This document shows positions 15,181-22,925 of a DNA stretch of 24,655 nucleotides, one piece after another (position 1 is the first letter of the stretch; each line of letters opens with the position of its first letter). The notes beneath the pieces were generated by a model. It made no database searches. It was not told where the DNA came from and worked only from the letters and a program-made list of their open reading frames with translations. The position numbers and the translations under genes are program-made. The stretch is from JBPOHE01 sp052035915. Its GTDB lineage: Bacteria > Pseudomonadota > Gammaproteobacteria > Chromatiales > Chromatiaceae. The stretch is taken from assembly GCA_052035915.1 (NCBI GenBank), contig JBPOHE010000111.1:1-24655 (forward strand), given 5' to 3'.

Positions 15181-15221
15181 CGAGCCGGACCCAGGAGGAG
15201 AGAGGCGGCTCTCTGGGCTCG
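15181..15221 (+). terminator. Imperfect 41-nt hairpin downstream of the dsbD-tlpA pair
   Basis: CGAGC pairs with GCTCG at the ends, CCAG (15191-15194) with CTGG (15213-15216), and AGAG (15201-15204) with CTCT (15209-15212) around a GCGG loop. There is no T tract after it, so it is not a classical intrinsic terminator; it may protect the 3' end of the transcript. It ends 5 nt before element C begins. Confidence 0.3.
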
Positions 15222-15226
15222 ATGGC

Positions 15227-15346
15227 TCCGGGCCTGGGCGGAAAAAGGCCATTTTTCGTTCTTTTTCCGAGAATAATTGAGGATTAAAGAGAGGTATTGT
15301 TCTCCAATGGAGAACAATAAATCGGGTCATAGCACCCAGGCCCGGA
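15227..15346 (+). repeat. Dispersed ~120-bp structured element, copy C (best preserved)
   Basis: Perfect 12-bp terminal inverted repeats TCCGGGCCTGGG (15227-15238) and CCCAGGCCCGGA (15335-15346) bound 120 bp. Inside are the small GGC/GCC hairpin (15237-15239 with 15248-15250), the GTTCT/AGAAT hairpin with 7-nt loop (15258-15262 with 15270-15274, one G-U pair), an 18-nt spacer, and a palindrome with 12-bp perfect arms around one base (15295-15319; TATTGTTCTCCA). No target-site duplication is obvious. It stands 258 bp upstream of aroQ. Confidence 0.82.
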
Positions 15347-15604
15347 AACGCCGACAGGCAAAGCGCCAGCTCAATGACCACCCTGTCTCGCGGTCGACCG
15401 CAGAGGCTTTCCCAACCCGGTTTCGGCTTCCGCAGGCGAGAGCCCATGAGGGCGCCCGCTCCTTAGCCGCCGACCAGGGGAACGGCCATACGCCGGCCGG
15501 CGGTCTCAACCCGGTCAATCTAGACAGTTTTCAGCAGAGTATGCAAAACTTGCGCGCGTCACCCCGAAGGCTGCCCTTCCCCATCCCGTCGCAGCAGGTT
15601 TCCC

Positions 15605-16051
15605 ATGGCGAAGATCCTGGTCCTCAATGGCCCCAATCTGAATCTTCTCGGTACGCGAGAACCCCATCACTATGGCCTTGAGACCCTGGACGGCCTCCGT
15701 GACCGTCTGGAACTCCAGGCGGAGAGCGCCGGCCACGAGCTGTTCTTCATCCAGAGCAACGCGGAGCACGTACTCATCGAGCAGGTTCATCGCGCCAGAC
15801 AGGAGGCGGTGGATTTCATCATCATCAATCCAGCCGCCTTCACCCACACCAGCATTGCCTTGCGCGATGCCCTGCTGGCCATCGGCATCCCCTTCATCGA
15901 GGTACATTTATCGAACGTTCACGCCCGGGAACCCTTCCGGGCCCACTCCTATTTCTCCGACATTGCGGAAGGGGTGATCAGCGGACTTGGCGCCCAGGGT
16001 TATGAACTGGCCCTGCAGGCTGCCGCGCGTCGCCTCACCGAGCGGACTTGA
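15605..16051 (+). CDS. aroQ: Type II 3-dehydroquinate dehydratase
   Basis: A 148-residue enzyme that dehydrates 3-dehydroquinate to 3-dehydroshikimate, the third shikimate-pathway step. Family motifs are complete: ILVLNGPNLNLLGTREP with the loop arginine R18 and catalytic Y23, then NPAAFTHTSIALRDAL, then EVHLSNVHAREPFR carrying the catalytic histidine region, and HSYFSD. It leads the operon with accB (16 nt after the stop) and accC, an order conserved in pseudomonads and many other gammaproteobacteria. Confidence 0.97.
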   Translation: MAKILVLNGPNLNLLGTREPHHYGLETLDGLRDRLELQAESAGHELFFIQSNAEHVLIEQVHRARQEAVDFIIINPAAFTHTSIALRDALLAIGIPFIEVHLSNVHAREPFRAHSYFSDIAEGVISGLGAQGYELALQAAARRLTERT

Positions 16052-16067
16052 GCAATAAAGGCCTGCC

Positions 16068-16520
16068 ATGGATATCCGAAAGATCAAGAAGCTCATCGAG
16101 CTGGTTCAAGCCTCGGACATCACCGAGATCGAAATACACGAGGGCGAGGAGATGCTGCGCATCAGTCGCCAATCCCTGGTAGCGGCGCCCTTCTCCCCGG
16201 GATTCGCCAACCCCGGCCAGCTCATGGGGAATCCCGGTGTGCCCGCGCCCCCCGCGCCAGCCGTGGAAGTCAAGGCCGAGCCGCCGAAACATACCGTCAA
16301 TTCCCCCATGGTGGGCACCTTGTACCGCGCCCCCTCGCCCGGGGCCAAGCCTTTTGTCGAGGTGGGCCAAAAGGTCGCCATGGGCGACATCCTCTGCATC
16401 ATCGAGGCGATGAAGATCCTCAACCAGATCGAGTCCGACACCTCGGGCACCGTGACCAAGATTCTGGTGGAGAACGGCGAGCCGGTGGAATACAACCAGC
16501 CCCTGTTCGTCGTCGAGTAG
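16068..16520 (+). CDS. accB: Biotin carboxyl carrier protein of acetyl-CoA carboxylase
   Basis: A 150-residue carrier whose biotin swings between the carboxylase and transferase sites in malonyl-CoA synthesis. The N-terminal part (1-40, MDIRKIKKLIELVQASDITEIEI) is the usual AccB helix/strand region. A Pro/Ala linker (about 53-72) follows, then the biotinyl domain (75-150) with the attachment lysine K116 in the canonical EAMKILNQIE. The thumb SPGAKPFVEVGQ is present. AATAAAGG lies before the ATG. It is co-transcribed with accC, 14 nt downstream. Confidence 0.97.
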   Translation: MDIRKIKKLIELVQASDITEIEIHEGEEMLRISRQSLVAAPFSPGFANPGQLMGNPGVPAPPAPAVEVKAEPPKHTVNSPMVGTLYRAPSPGAKPFVEVGQKVAMGDILCIIEAMKILNQIESDTSGTVTKILVENGEPVEYNQPLFVVE

Positions 16521-16534
16521 CGGGCGCCACTCTC

Positions 16535-17875
16535 ATGTTCGACAAGATCGTCATCGCCAATCGGGGCGAGATCGCGCTCCGCATCCTGCGCGCCTGCCGG
16601 GAATTGGGTATCAAGACCGTGGCCGTGCACTCGGAGGCGGATCGGGAACTCAAACACGTTCTGCTCGCCGATGAGTCGGTCTGCATCGGTCCCGCCCCTT
16701 CGTCCCAAAGCTATTTGCACATCCCCGCCATCATCAGCGCCGCCGAGGTGACCGATGCGGTGGCCATCCACCCCGGCTACGGCTTTCTGGCGGAAGACGC
16801 GGAATTCGCCGAGCGGGTCGAGCAGAGCGGCTTCGTCTTCATCGGCCCCAGACCCGAGACCATCCGTCTCATGGGCAACAAGATCAGTGCCATCGCGGCC
16901 ATGAAGGCCGCCGGGGTGCCCTGCGTGCCCGGCTCGGACGGGCCTCTGGACGAGAATACCAAACGCACCCGCGCCTTCGCCCGGGAGATCGGCTATCCGG
17001 TGTTGATCAAGGCCGCCGGGGGAGGCGGGGGACGGGGTATGCGGGTAGTGCATTCGGAGGCGACGCTATTCAATTCCATCGCCCTCACCCAGGCCGAGGC
17101 GGCCGCGGCCTTCGGCAACGATACGGTGTACATGGAGAAATTTCTCGCCAATCCACGCCATATCGAATTCCAGATGCTGGCCGACGAGCACGGCCACGCC
17201 ATCCATCTGTGTGAGCGGGACTGCTCCATGCAGCGACGGCATCAAAAGGTGGTGGAAGAGGCGCCAGCGCCGGGGATCACTCCCGAGATGCGTCAGACCC
17301 TGGGCGAGCGTTGCGCCGAGGCCTGTCGTCAGGTCGGTTATCGAGGTGCCGGGACCTTCGAGTTCCTGTTCGAGGATGGAAACTTCTATTTCATCGAGAT
17401 GAATACCAGGGTCCAGGTCGAGCACCCAATCACCGAGGCCATCACCGGCGTCGATATCGTCAAGGAGCAGCTTCGTATCGCCGCTGGCGAACCCCTGGGT
17501 TACCGTCAAGAAGACATCCAGCCTCGGGGACATGCCATCGAATGCCGGATCAACGCCGAGGACCCCACCAACTTTCTCCCCTGCCCGGGCAAGATCGATC
17601 AGGTCCACCTCCCCGGCGGTCCCGGCATCCGCGTCGATACCCATATCTACAGCGGCTATCGCGTCCCGCCTTACTACGACTCCATGATCGGCAAGCTCAT
17701 CGCCTATGGCGAGAACCGCAAGACCGCCATCGCCCGCATGCGTACCGCGCTGGAGGAAATGGTGATCGAAGGGATCAAGACCAATATCCGCCTGCACCAG
17801 GACATCATGATCGATGCCGCCTTCCTTGTCGGTGGCACCAATATCCATTACCTGGAGAAAAAGCTCGGTCTCTAG
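16535..17875 (+). CDS. accC: Biotin carboxylase subunit of acetyl-CoA carboxylase
   Basis: A 446-residue ATP-grasp enzyme, the usual length, which carboxylates AccB-biotin with ATP and bicarbonate. The N-terminal FDKIVIANRGEIALRILRA and HPGYGFLAE motifs, the Gly-rich lid AAGGGGGRGMRVVH (about 160-172), the H-L-C-E-R-D-C-S-M-Q-R-R-H-Q-K stretch and the catalytic EMNTRVQVEHPITE (E288, N290, R292) are all intact. The order aroQ-accB-accC-prmA is kept as in other gammaproteobacteria. Confidence 0.97.
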   Translation: MFDKIVIANRGEIALRILRACRELGIKTVAVHSEADRELKHVLLADESVCIGPAPSSQSYLHIPAIISAAEVTDAVAIHPGYGFLAEDAEFAERVEQSGFVFIGPRPETIRLMGNKISAIAAMKAAGVPCVPGSDGPLDENTKRTRAFAREIGYPVLIKAAGGGGGRGMRVVHSEATLFNSIALTQAEAAAAFGNDTVYMEKFLANPRHIEFQMLADEHGHAIHLCERDCSMQRRHQKVVEEAPAPGITPEMRQTLGERCAEACRQVGYRGAGTFEFLFEDGNFYFIEMNTRVQVEHPITEAITGVDIVKEQLRIAAGEPLGYRQEDIQPRGHAIECRINAEDPTNFLPCPGKIDQVHLPGGPGIRVDTHIYSGYRVPPYYDSMIGKLIAYGENRKTAIARMRTALEEMVIEGIKTNIRLHQDIMIDAAFLVGGTNIHYLEKKLGL

Positions 17876-17907
17876 CCGCGCGGGTGGATCAAAGACAAAT
17901 AGCAGAG

Positions 17908-18795
17908 ATGAATTGGATCCAAGTCAGTTTCCGCTCCCCAGCCTCCCAGGCCGCCAAGATCGAGGCCCGGCTGGAACGTATGGGCGCCGTGGCCATCACC
18001 CTCGGCGAAGCCGGCGACACCCAGATACTCGAACCGGCACCCGGCGACAGCCCCTTGTGGGATCTCATCCACATCACGGCCCTGTTCGACTCCCCGAACT
18101 CCGTCTCCAAGCTGCGCCGTCGGATACAGCGACTGCTGCCGGAAGCCTCCCTGGCCGATCTGCGGGTTGAACAGGTGGAGGATCGGGATTGGCAACGACT
18201 CTGTCTCGACGCTTTCCAGCCCATGGCTTTCGGCCGCAGGCTCTGGGTCTGCCCGGAAGGCAAGGGTCCAGCCCGGGAGGAGGCCATTGTGGTGGATCTG
18301 GACCCGGGTCTGGCCTTCGGTACCGGCAGCCATCCCACCACCGCCCTCTGCCTGGAGTGGCTCGACCAGGCCGAGCTGACCGGCAAGCAGCTTCTCGACT
18401 ATGGCTGCGGCTCGGGGATCCTGGCCATCGCCGCCCTCAAACTTGGGGCGTGGGAGGTCGTGGCGGTGGACCATGACCCCCAGGCGCTCGAGGCCACGGA
18501 CTACAACGCCCGGCGCAATGCCGTGCGCGACTCCCTCCGCCTCTGCCATCCGGCCATGATCCCTTCCGCTACCCGGGTGGATCTGGTGATCGCCAATATC
18601 CTCGCCGCCACCCTGATCGAACTCAAACCCAGCTTATTGGAGTTACTGAAACCGGGCGGACAATTGATCCTGTCCGGGATACTGGCGGACCAAGCCCCAG
18701 AGGTCGAGGCGGCTTTTCTCCCCGATGTCCGTTTCCCCACATCCGGTGAACGGGAGGGTTGGGTCCGGCTCGATGGCGTGCGCGAGGCCAGCTGA
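17908..18795 (+). CDS. prmA: Ribosomal protein L11 methyltransferase
   Basis: A 295-residue PrmA that trimethylates lysines and the N-terminus of ribosomal protein L11 using S-adenosylmethionine. The N-terminal substrate domain starts MNWIQVSFRSPASQAAKIE. Next comes the diagnostic LDPGLAFGTGSHPTT (131-145), then the SAM-binding DYGCGSGILAIAALKLGA (164-181) and the VIANILAATLIEL motif. The frame is open far upstream inside accC, but this ATG gives the family N-terminus and usual length, 32 nt after the accC stop. Motif spacing is normal. Confidence 0.95.
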   Translation: MNWIQVSFRSPASQAAKIEARLERMGAVAITLGEAGDTQILEPAPGDSPLWDLIHITALFDSPNSVSKLRRRIQRLLPEASLADLRVEQVEDRDWQRLCLDAFQPMAFGRRLWVCPEGKGPAREEAIVVDLDPGLAFGTGSHPTTALCLEWLDQAELTGKQLLDYGCGSGILAIAALKLGAWEVVAVDHDPQALEATDYNARRNAVRDSLRLCHPAMIPSATRVDLVIANILAATLIELKPSLLELLKPGGQLILSGILADQAPEVEAAFLPDVRFPTSGEREGWVRLDGVREAS

Positions 18796-18811
18796 TTCGT
18801 AGGGAGGAGAA

Positions 18812-19777
18812 GTGCTCTACACCCAATGCCCGGACTGCGGGACCATCTTTCGTATCTCGGCCCAGCAGTTGCGCACCGCCGTCGGTCAGGTGCGGTGCGG
18901 TCGCTGCGGCAGCCTTTTCAACGCCCTCAGCACCTTGAGCGAGGACCCGGCCAATCTGCCGGTCGAGTATGAGCCCACCCAGGCGGATCGGACGCCGCCG
19001 CCGATACCCTCAGACGGCGAGGAACCTTATGGGACCAGTGGGCCGATGACGCCGCCCCAGGCGACTCAGGCGGAGGAGCCTCCGGCCCTTCCCAGCCGCC
19101 TACGACCGGCCGCGAACGAGGTAACCGCCGTTCTGGAGCCGACCTTCACAGCCGCAATGAGGGGCGAACCACCGAGCGATGCGGCGGATCATCCGGCTGA
19201 AGCGATCCAACCACCGCCAAGGGTCAAGGACCCCCGTCCTCCAGCGCCCAAGCGTCCCCCATTCCAACCCGACCGGCTGGCGAAGGAATACGGGTTTGAA
19301 GCCTCCCGCCGATCGCCGACGCGAGGGCTCTGGGGATTCGCCAGCCTGGTGTTGGGCGTCCTGCTGGTGGGGCAGATCCTCTGGCGCCAGCCTCAACTCT
19401 TTATCCGGGTCCCCTGGCTGCATGCCGGTCTCAGCTCATTGTGCGAGGTCGTGGGATGCCAGCCACCCCAGCTCCGGGATCCGCGCCGATTCGAGGCGCT
19501 CAGCCGTGATTTCATCCAGGATCCCCGCTACCCAGGGGCACTGCTGGTCAGCCTGACCCTGCGCAACAACGCCGACTTCGCCCAGCCCCCCCCGAGCCTG
19601 GACATCCGTCTCTACTCCCAACAGGGGGAGCTGGCTGGCCGCCGCGTTTTCGACCCGAGGGACTACGGGATGGGCGCGGCCAAGCGGCTCATCCCGGTGG
19701 GGGGCGAACACCTTATCAATCTGAGCCTGGTGGACCCGGGGCGGGAAGTCAGCGGCTTTCGATTCGAACTCCTCTGA
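18812..19777 (+). CDS. Zinc-ribbon and DUF3426 membrane protein
   Basis: A 321-residue protein with an N-terminal zinc ribbon of the MJ0042 type (C6-x2-C9 and C29-x2-C32: YTQCPDCGTIFRIS...VRCGRCGSLFNAL). A long Pro-rich cytoplasmic linker (about 50-160), one membrane helix (about 172-190, GLWGFASLVLGVLLVGQILW) and a C-terminal DUF3426 domain (about 195-321) follow. Function is unknown; the gene is conserved between prmA and dusB in gammaproteobacteria. The start is GTG, set by a strong GGGAGGAG directly before it and by the family N-terminus; it begins 16 nt after the prmA stop. Confidence 0.85.
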   Translation: MLYTQCPDCGTIFRISAQQLRTAVGQVRCGRCGSLFNALSTLSEDPANLPVEYEPTQADRTPPPIPSDGEEPYGTSGPMTPPQATQAEEPPALPSRLRPAANEVTAVLEPTFTAAMRGEPPSDAADHPAEAIQPPPRVKDPRPPAPKRPPFQPDRLAKEYGFEASRRSPTRGLWGFASLVLGVLLVGQILWRQPQLFIRVPWLHAGLSSLCEVVGCQPPQLRDPRRFEALSRDFIQDPRYPGALLVSLTLRNNADFAQPPPSLDIRLYSQQGELAGRRVFDPRDYGMGAAKRLIPVGGEHLINLSLVDPGREVSGFRFELL

Positions 19778-19933
19778 ACGCCCGCGATGTCCGTCGAACA
19801 TCGGTCGGCAGAGGTTTTCCCGGACCAGGGCCTGGGGAGCGGCCCGGCAGGCTGGTGCTTTGCCGCCGCGGGGTTTCCCGGTAGTATTGGCACCCTTTCC
19901 CTATCCCCCAGCCCCTCCGCTTTGCTGCATCCC

Positions 19934-20926
19934 ATGCAGATCGGTGCCTGTAGGCTGGAAAACAATCTCTGGCTCGCCCCCATGGCCGGCATCACCGATC
20001 GTCCATTCCGGCAGCTTTGCCGACGTCTGGGGGCCGGCATGGCGATGGGCGAGATGCTGACGGCCGATACCGGTCTCTGGGAACGGCCCAAAAGCCTCCA
20101 GCGATTGGACCACCAGGGCGAGACGGCACCCATCGGGGTGCAACTGGTGGGAGCGGACCCGGAAAGGCTGGCCGAGGCGGCGCGTATCAGTGAGGAGCGG
20201 GGGGCTGAGATGATCGACATCAACCTGGGCTGCCCGGCGAAAAAGGTATGTCGCCGGGAAGCCGGCTCGGCCCTGTTGCGGGAGCCCAGGTTGGTACAAC
20301 GGATACTCGAAGCCGTAGTCGCGGCGGTCAGGGTGCCGGTGACCCTGAAGATGCGCACCGGTTGGTCGCCCGAAGAGCGCAACGGGGTCGCCATTGCCTC
20401 CATGGCGGAGCAGATCGGCCTCCAGGCGGTTACGGTGCATGGCCGGACCCGGGCCTGCGGTTTCGCGGGTGAGGCGGAATACGACACCATCGCCGCCATC
20501 AAGGCCAAGGTGAGGATCCCGGTGATCGCCAATGGCGATATCGGCAGTCCGGAGCGGGCCCGCTTGGTGCTTGAGCGCACGGGGGCCGACGGCCTCATGA
20601 TCGGGCGCGGTGCCCTGGGACGGCCCTGGTTGTTCCTGGAGATCGGCCATTTCCTCGCTACGGGTTCGCCTTTGCCGCCGCCGGAACCGGCCTGGATCGC
20701 CCGCCTGATGCAGGAACACCTGGGGGCACTCCATAATTTTTATGGGGAGAGACGGGGGGTGCGCATCGCCCGGAAGCACATCGGCTGGTACAGCCGTCAC
20801 TTTCCGGATGGCGACAGGATGCGGGACCACATCAATCTCGAGGGCACCGCCCTGGGTCAAATCCAAGCCCTGGCCGGGTTCCTGAGCAAAACGACAACAA
20901 CGACACCAAGGAAGCCGATTGCATGA
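19934..20926 (+). CDS. dusB: tRNA-dihydrouridine synthase B
   Basis: A 330-residue FMN enzyme that reduces a uridine in the tRNA D loop to dihydrouridine with NADPH. The TIM barrel starts MQIGACRLENNLWLAPMAGITDRPFRQLC. The catalytic C100 lies in INLGCPAKKV, and VTLKMRTGW, VTVHGRTRACGFAG (FMN/RNA-binding) and VIANGDIGS follow, as does the MIGRGALGRPWLF phosphate loop. The frame is open back to 19787, but the ATG at 19934 gives the family N-terminus and length. The gene overlaps fis by ATGA; dusB-fis is the classic fis operon of gammaproteobacteria. Confidence 0.95.
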   Translation: MQIGACRLENNLWLAPMAGITDRPFRQLCRRLGAGMAMGEMLTADTGLWERPKSLQRLDHQGETAPIGVQLVGADPERLAEAARISEERGAEMIDINLGCPAKKVCRREAGSALLREPRLVQRILEAVVAAVRVPVTLKMRTGWSPEERNGVAIASMAEQIGLQAVTVHGRTRACGFAGEAEYDTIAAIKAKVRIPVIANGDIGSPERARLVLERTGADGLMIGRGALGRPWLFLEIGHFLATGSPLPPPEPAWIARLMQEHLGALHNFYGERRGVRIARKHIGWYSRHFPDGDRMRDHINLEGTALGQIQALAGFLSKTTTTTPRKPIA

Positions 20927-21219
20927 ACATCGAAGCGGTTACCGCTGAACATGAGACCAGACCAATCCTCAGCGTTCCGGACGGACAGCGCACAGCGCCC
21001 TTGCGGGTCTGTGTCGAGGCGGCCCTGCAGGGCTACTTTCAACAGATGGCCGGACACCTGATCCGCAACCTCTACCAACTGATGCTCACCGAGGTGGAAG
21101 AGCCCCTGATCCGCTCGGTCATGGAATACACCAAGGGCAATCAGACCCAGGCCGCGGACATCCTGGGTATCAGTCGCAGCACATTGAGAAAAAAGCTAAC
21201 CCACTACAAGCTCGGATAA
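20923..21219 (+). CDS. fis: Nucleoid-associated regulator Fis
   Basis: A 98-residue Fis, the usual size. The N-terminal part is variable. The dimer helices LRVCVEAALQGYFQQM...IRNLYQLMLTEVEEPLIRSVMEYT are followed by a C-terminal helix-turn-helix NQTQAADILGISRSTLRKKLTHYKLG, nearly identical in plan to E. coli Fis. It bends DNA, and activates stable-RNA promoters and site-specific recombination. AAGGAAG precedes the ATG by about 8 nt inside dusB. Translation coupling with dusB is by ATGA. Confidence 0.97.
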   Translation: MNIEAVTAEHETRPILSVPDGQRTAPLRVCVEAALQGYFQQMAGHLIRNLYQLMLTEVEEPLIRSVMEYTKGNQTQAADILGISRSTLRKKLTHYKLG

Positions 21220-21319
21220 CCACCGATCCGCCACGCCCAGACCCAGCCAAGAGCCCAGGGAACCGAGGTTACGCCGCATTTTCCCTTTTCCGGCCCATTG
21301 CACAGAGAAGATCCCAGCC

Positions 21320-22876
21320 ATGAACAAGATTTCCCGCGCCATCATCAGCGTCTCCGAAAAGAGCGGTGTCGTCGAGTTCGCGACGGCCCTGGTCGAGATG
21401 GGGGTTGAAATACTTTCCACCGGCGGTACCGCGCGATTGCTCGCCGCCCAGGGTATCCCGGTCACCGAAGTAGCGGATTTCACCGGTTTTCCCGAGATGA
21501 TGGACGGTCGGGTCAAGACCCTGCACCCGAGGATCCATGGCGGCATTCTGGGACGCCGGGGTCTGGATGACGAGGTCATGGCCGAGCAGGGGATCCTCCC
21601 CATCGACCTGGTGGTGGTAAACCTCTATCCCTTCGAGCAGACCGTGGCCAAAGGGGACTGCGACCTGGCCACGGCGATCGAGAACATCGACATCGGCGGT
21701 CCCACCCTGTTGCGGGCGGCGGCGAAGAACTGGGCGGCGGTCACCGTGGTGGTGAACCACGCCGATTATCGGCAGGTGCTCGGAGAGATGAAACAGCACC
21801 AGGGCGCCGTCAGCGACGCCACCCGCTTCGACCTGGCGGTCAAGGTCTTCGAGCATACCGCCGGCTATGACGGCGCCATCGCCAACTATCTCGGCCAACG
21901 CCTCGGCGAGCCGAGCCGGTTTCCCCGCGCCCTCTCCCTACAGTTTCAGCGCCAGCAAGCCATGCGTTACGGCGAAAACCCCCATCAGCAGGCGGCCTTC
22001 TATGTCGAGCCCGGGGTCACCGAGGCCTGCGTCGCCACCGCCGTGCAGCTCCAGGGCAAGGAACTCTCCTACAACAATATCGCCGACACCGACGCCGCCA
22101 TCGAATGCGTCAAACAATTCAACGAAGGCCCCGGCTGCGTCATCGTCAAGCATGCCAACCCCTGCGGCGTGGCCATCGGCAGCGATCTCATGGAGGCCTA
22201 TGATCGCGCCTACAGCACGGATCCCGAATCCGCCTTCGGCGGCATCATCGCCTTCAACCAGGAATTGGATGCCCATACCGCGCACATGATCGTCGACCGC
22301 CAATTCGTCGAGGTGATCGTCGCCCCCAAGGTCTCGGCGGATGCCAGACGGGCGGTGGCCGGCAAGAAGAACATCCGCCTGCTGGAATGCGGCTTTTGGA
22401 CGCCGGAGTTGAGACCCCGTCTGGACTTCAAGCGGGTCACCGGCGGGCTGCTGGTTCAGGAGGCCGACCTGCGCCTCACCCAGGAACTCCGTGTGGTGAG
22501 CCAACGGCAACCCACCGCCAAGGAGCTGGAGGATCTGCTCTTTGCCTGGCGGGTAGCGAAATTCGTCAAATCCAACGCCATCCTCTATGCCCGGGATCTG
22601 GCCACCATCGGCGTCGGCGCCGGCCAGATGAGCCGGGTGAACAGCGCCCGCATCGCCGCCATCAAGGCGGAACAGGCCGGTCTGGAGGTACCGGGAGCGG
22701 TCATGGCCTCGGATGCCTTCTTCCCCTTCCGGGATGGCATCGACAATGCCGCCCAGGTGGGCATCACCGCCGTGATCCAACCCGGTGGTTCCATGCGGGA
22801 CGATGAAGCCATCGCCGCCGCGGATGAACACGATATGGCCATGATCTTCACCGGCATGCGCCATTTCCGCCATTGA
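21320..22876 (+). CDS. purH: Bifunctional AICAR transformylase/IMP cyclohydrolase
   Basis: A 518-residue PurH that catalyses the last two steps of IMP synthesis. The N-terminal MGS-like cyclohydrolase domain (about 1-145) has ISVSEKSGVVEFA, STGGTARLL and MMDGRVKTLHPRIHGG. The transformylase domain follows, with YGENPHQQAAFY, YNNIADTDAAIE and the catalytic K277-H278 in VKHANPCGVAIG. SAFGGIIAFN and the substrate-binding GVGAGQMSRVNSARIA are also present. AGAGAAG lies before the ATG. The purH-purD pair directly follows fis, as in pseudomonads. Confidence 0.97.
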   Translation: MNKISRAIISVSEKSGVVEFATALVEMGVEILSTGGTARLLAAQGIPVTEVADFTGFPEMMDGRVKTLHPRIHGGILGRRGLDDEVMAEQGILPIDLVVVNLYPFEQTVAKGDCDLATAIENIDIGGPTLLRAAAKNWAAVTVVVNHADYRQVLGEMKQHQGAVSDATRFDLAVKVFEHTAGYDGAIANYLGQRLGEPSRFPRALSLQFQRQQAMRYGENPHQQAAFYVEPGVTEACVATAVQLQGKELSYNNIADTDAAIECVKQFNEGPGCVIVKHANPCGVAIGSDLMEAYDRAYSTDPESAFGGIIAFNQELDAHTAHMIVDRQFVEVIVAPKVSADARRAVAGKKNIRLLECGFWTPELRPRLDFKRVTGGLLVQEADLRLTQELRVVSQRQPTAKELEDLLFAWRVAKFVKSNAILYARDLATIGVGAGQMSRVNSARIAAIKAEQAGLEVPGAVMASDAFFPFRDGIDNAAQVGITAVIQPGGSMRDDEAIAAADEHDMAMIFTGMRHFRH

Positions 22877-22925
22877 GCCCCGGTTCCTCCTTGTCACTCG
22901 ATTCCCAACTCAGGAGGCGTTCGTC

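Larger units (their letters stand above)
15125..15604. other. Intergenic stretch between tlpA-like gene and aroQ
   Basis: The 480 bp contain a GC palindrome GGCGGCGCCGCC (about 15133-15144), a long imperfect hairpin (15181-15221) and element C (15227-15346). About 250 bp then run up to aroQ and must hold the promoter of the aroQ-accB-accC operon; I see no clear -35/-10 pair there. A frame running through the element into this region looks accidental. Confidence 0.6.

Noticed and set aside
15277..15681. A 134-codon + strand frame running through element C into aroQ
   Set aside because: It starts inside the repeat, has no family features and overlaps aroQ in another frame.
17311..17907. A longer prmA starting inside accC
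   Set aside because: The added residues are a shifted-frame reading of accC, and the ATG at 17908 gives the PrmA N-terminus and length.
19787..19933. A longer dusB start
   Set aside because: The extra 49 residues are low complexity (SLSPSPSALLHP) and not part of the DusB fold.
20228..20262. DusB motif reading GCPAKKVCRREAG instead of the E. coli KKVNRKLAG
   Set aside because: The catalytic Cys in GCP is intact, and Cys after KKV is, to my knowledge, common in DusB proteins.
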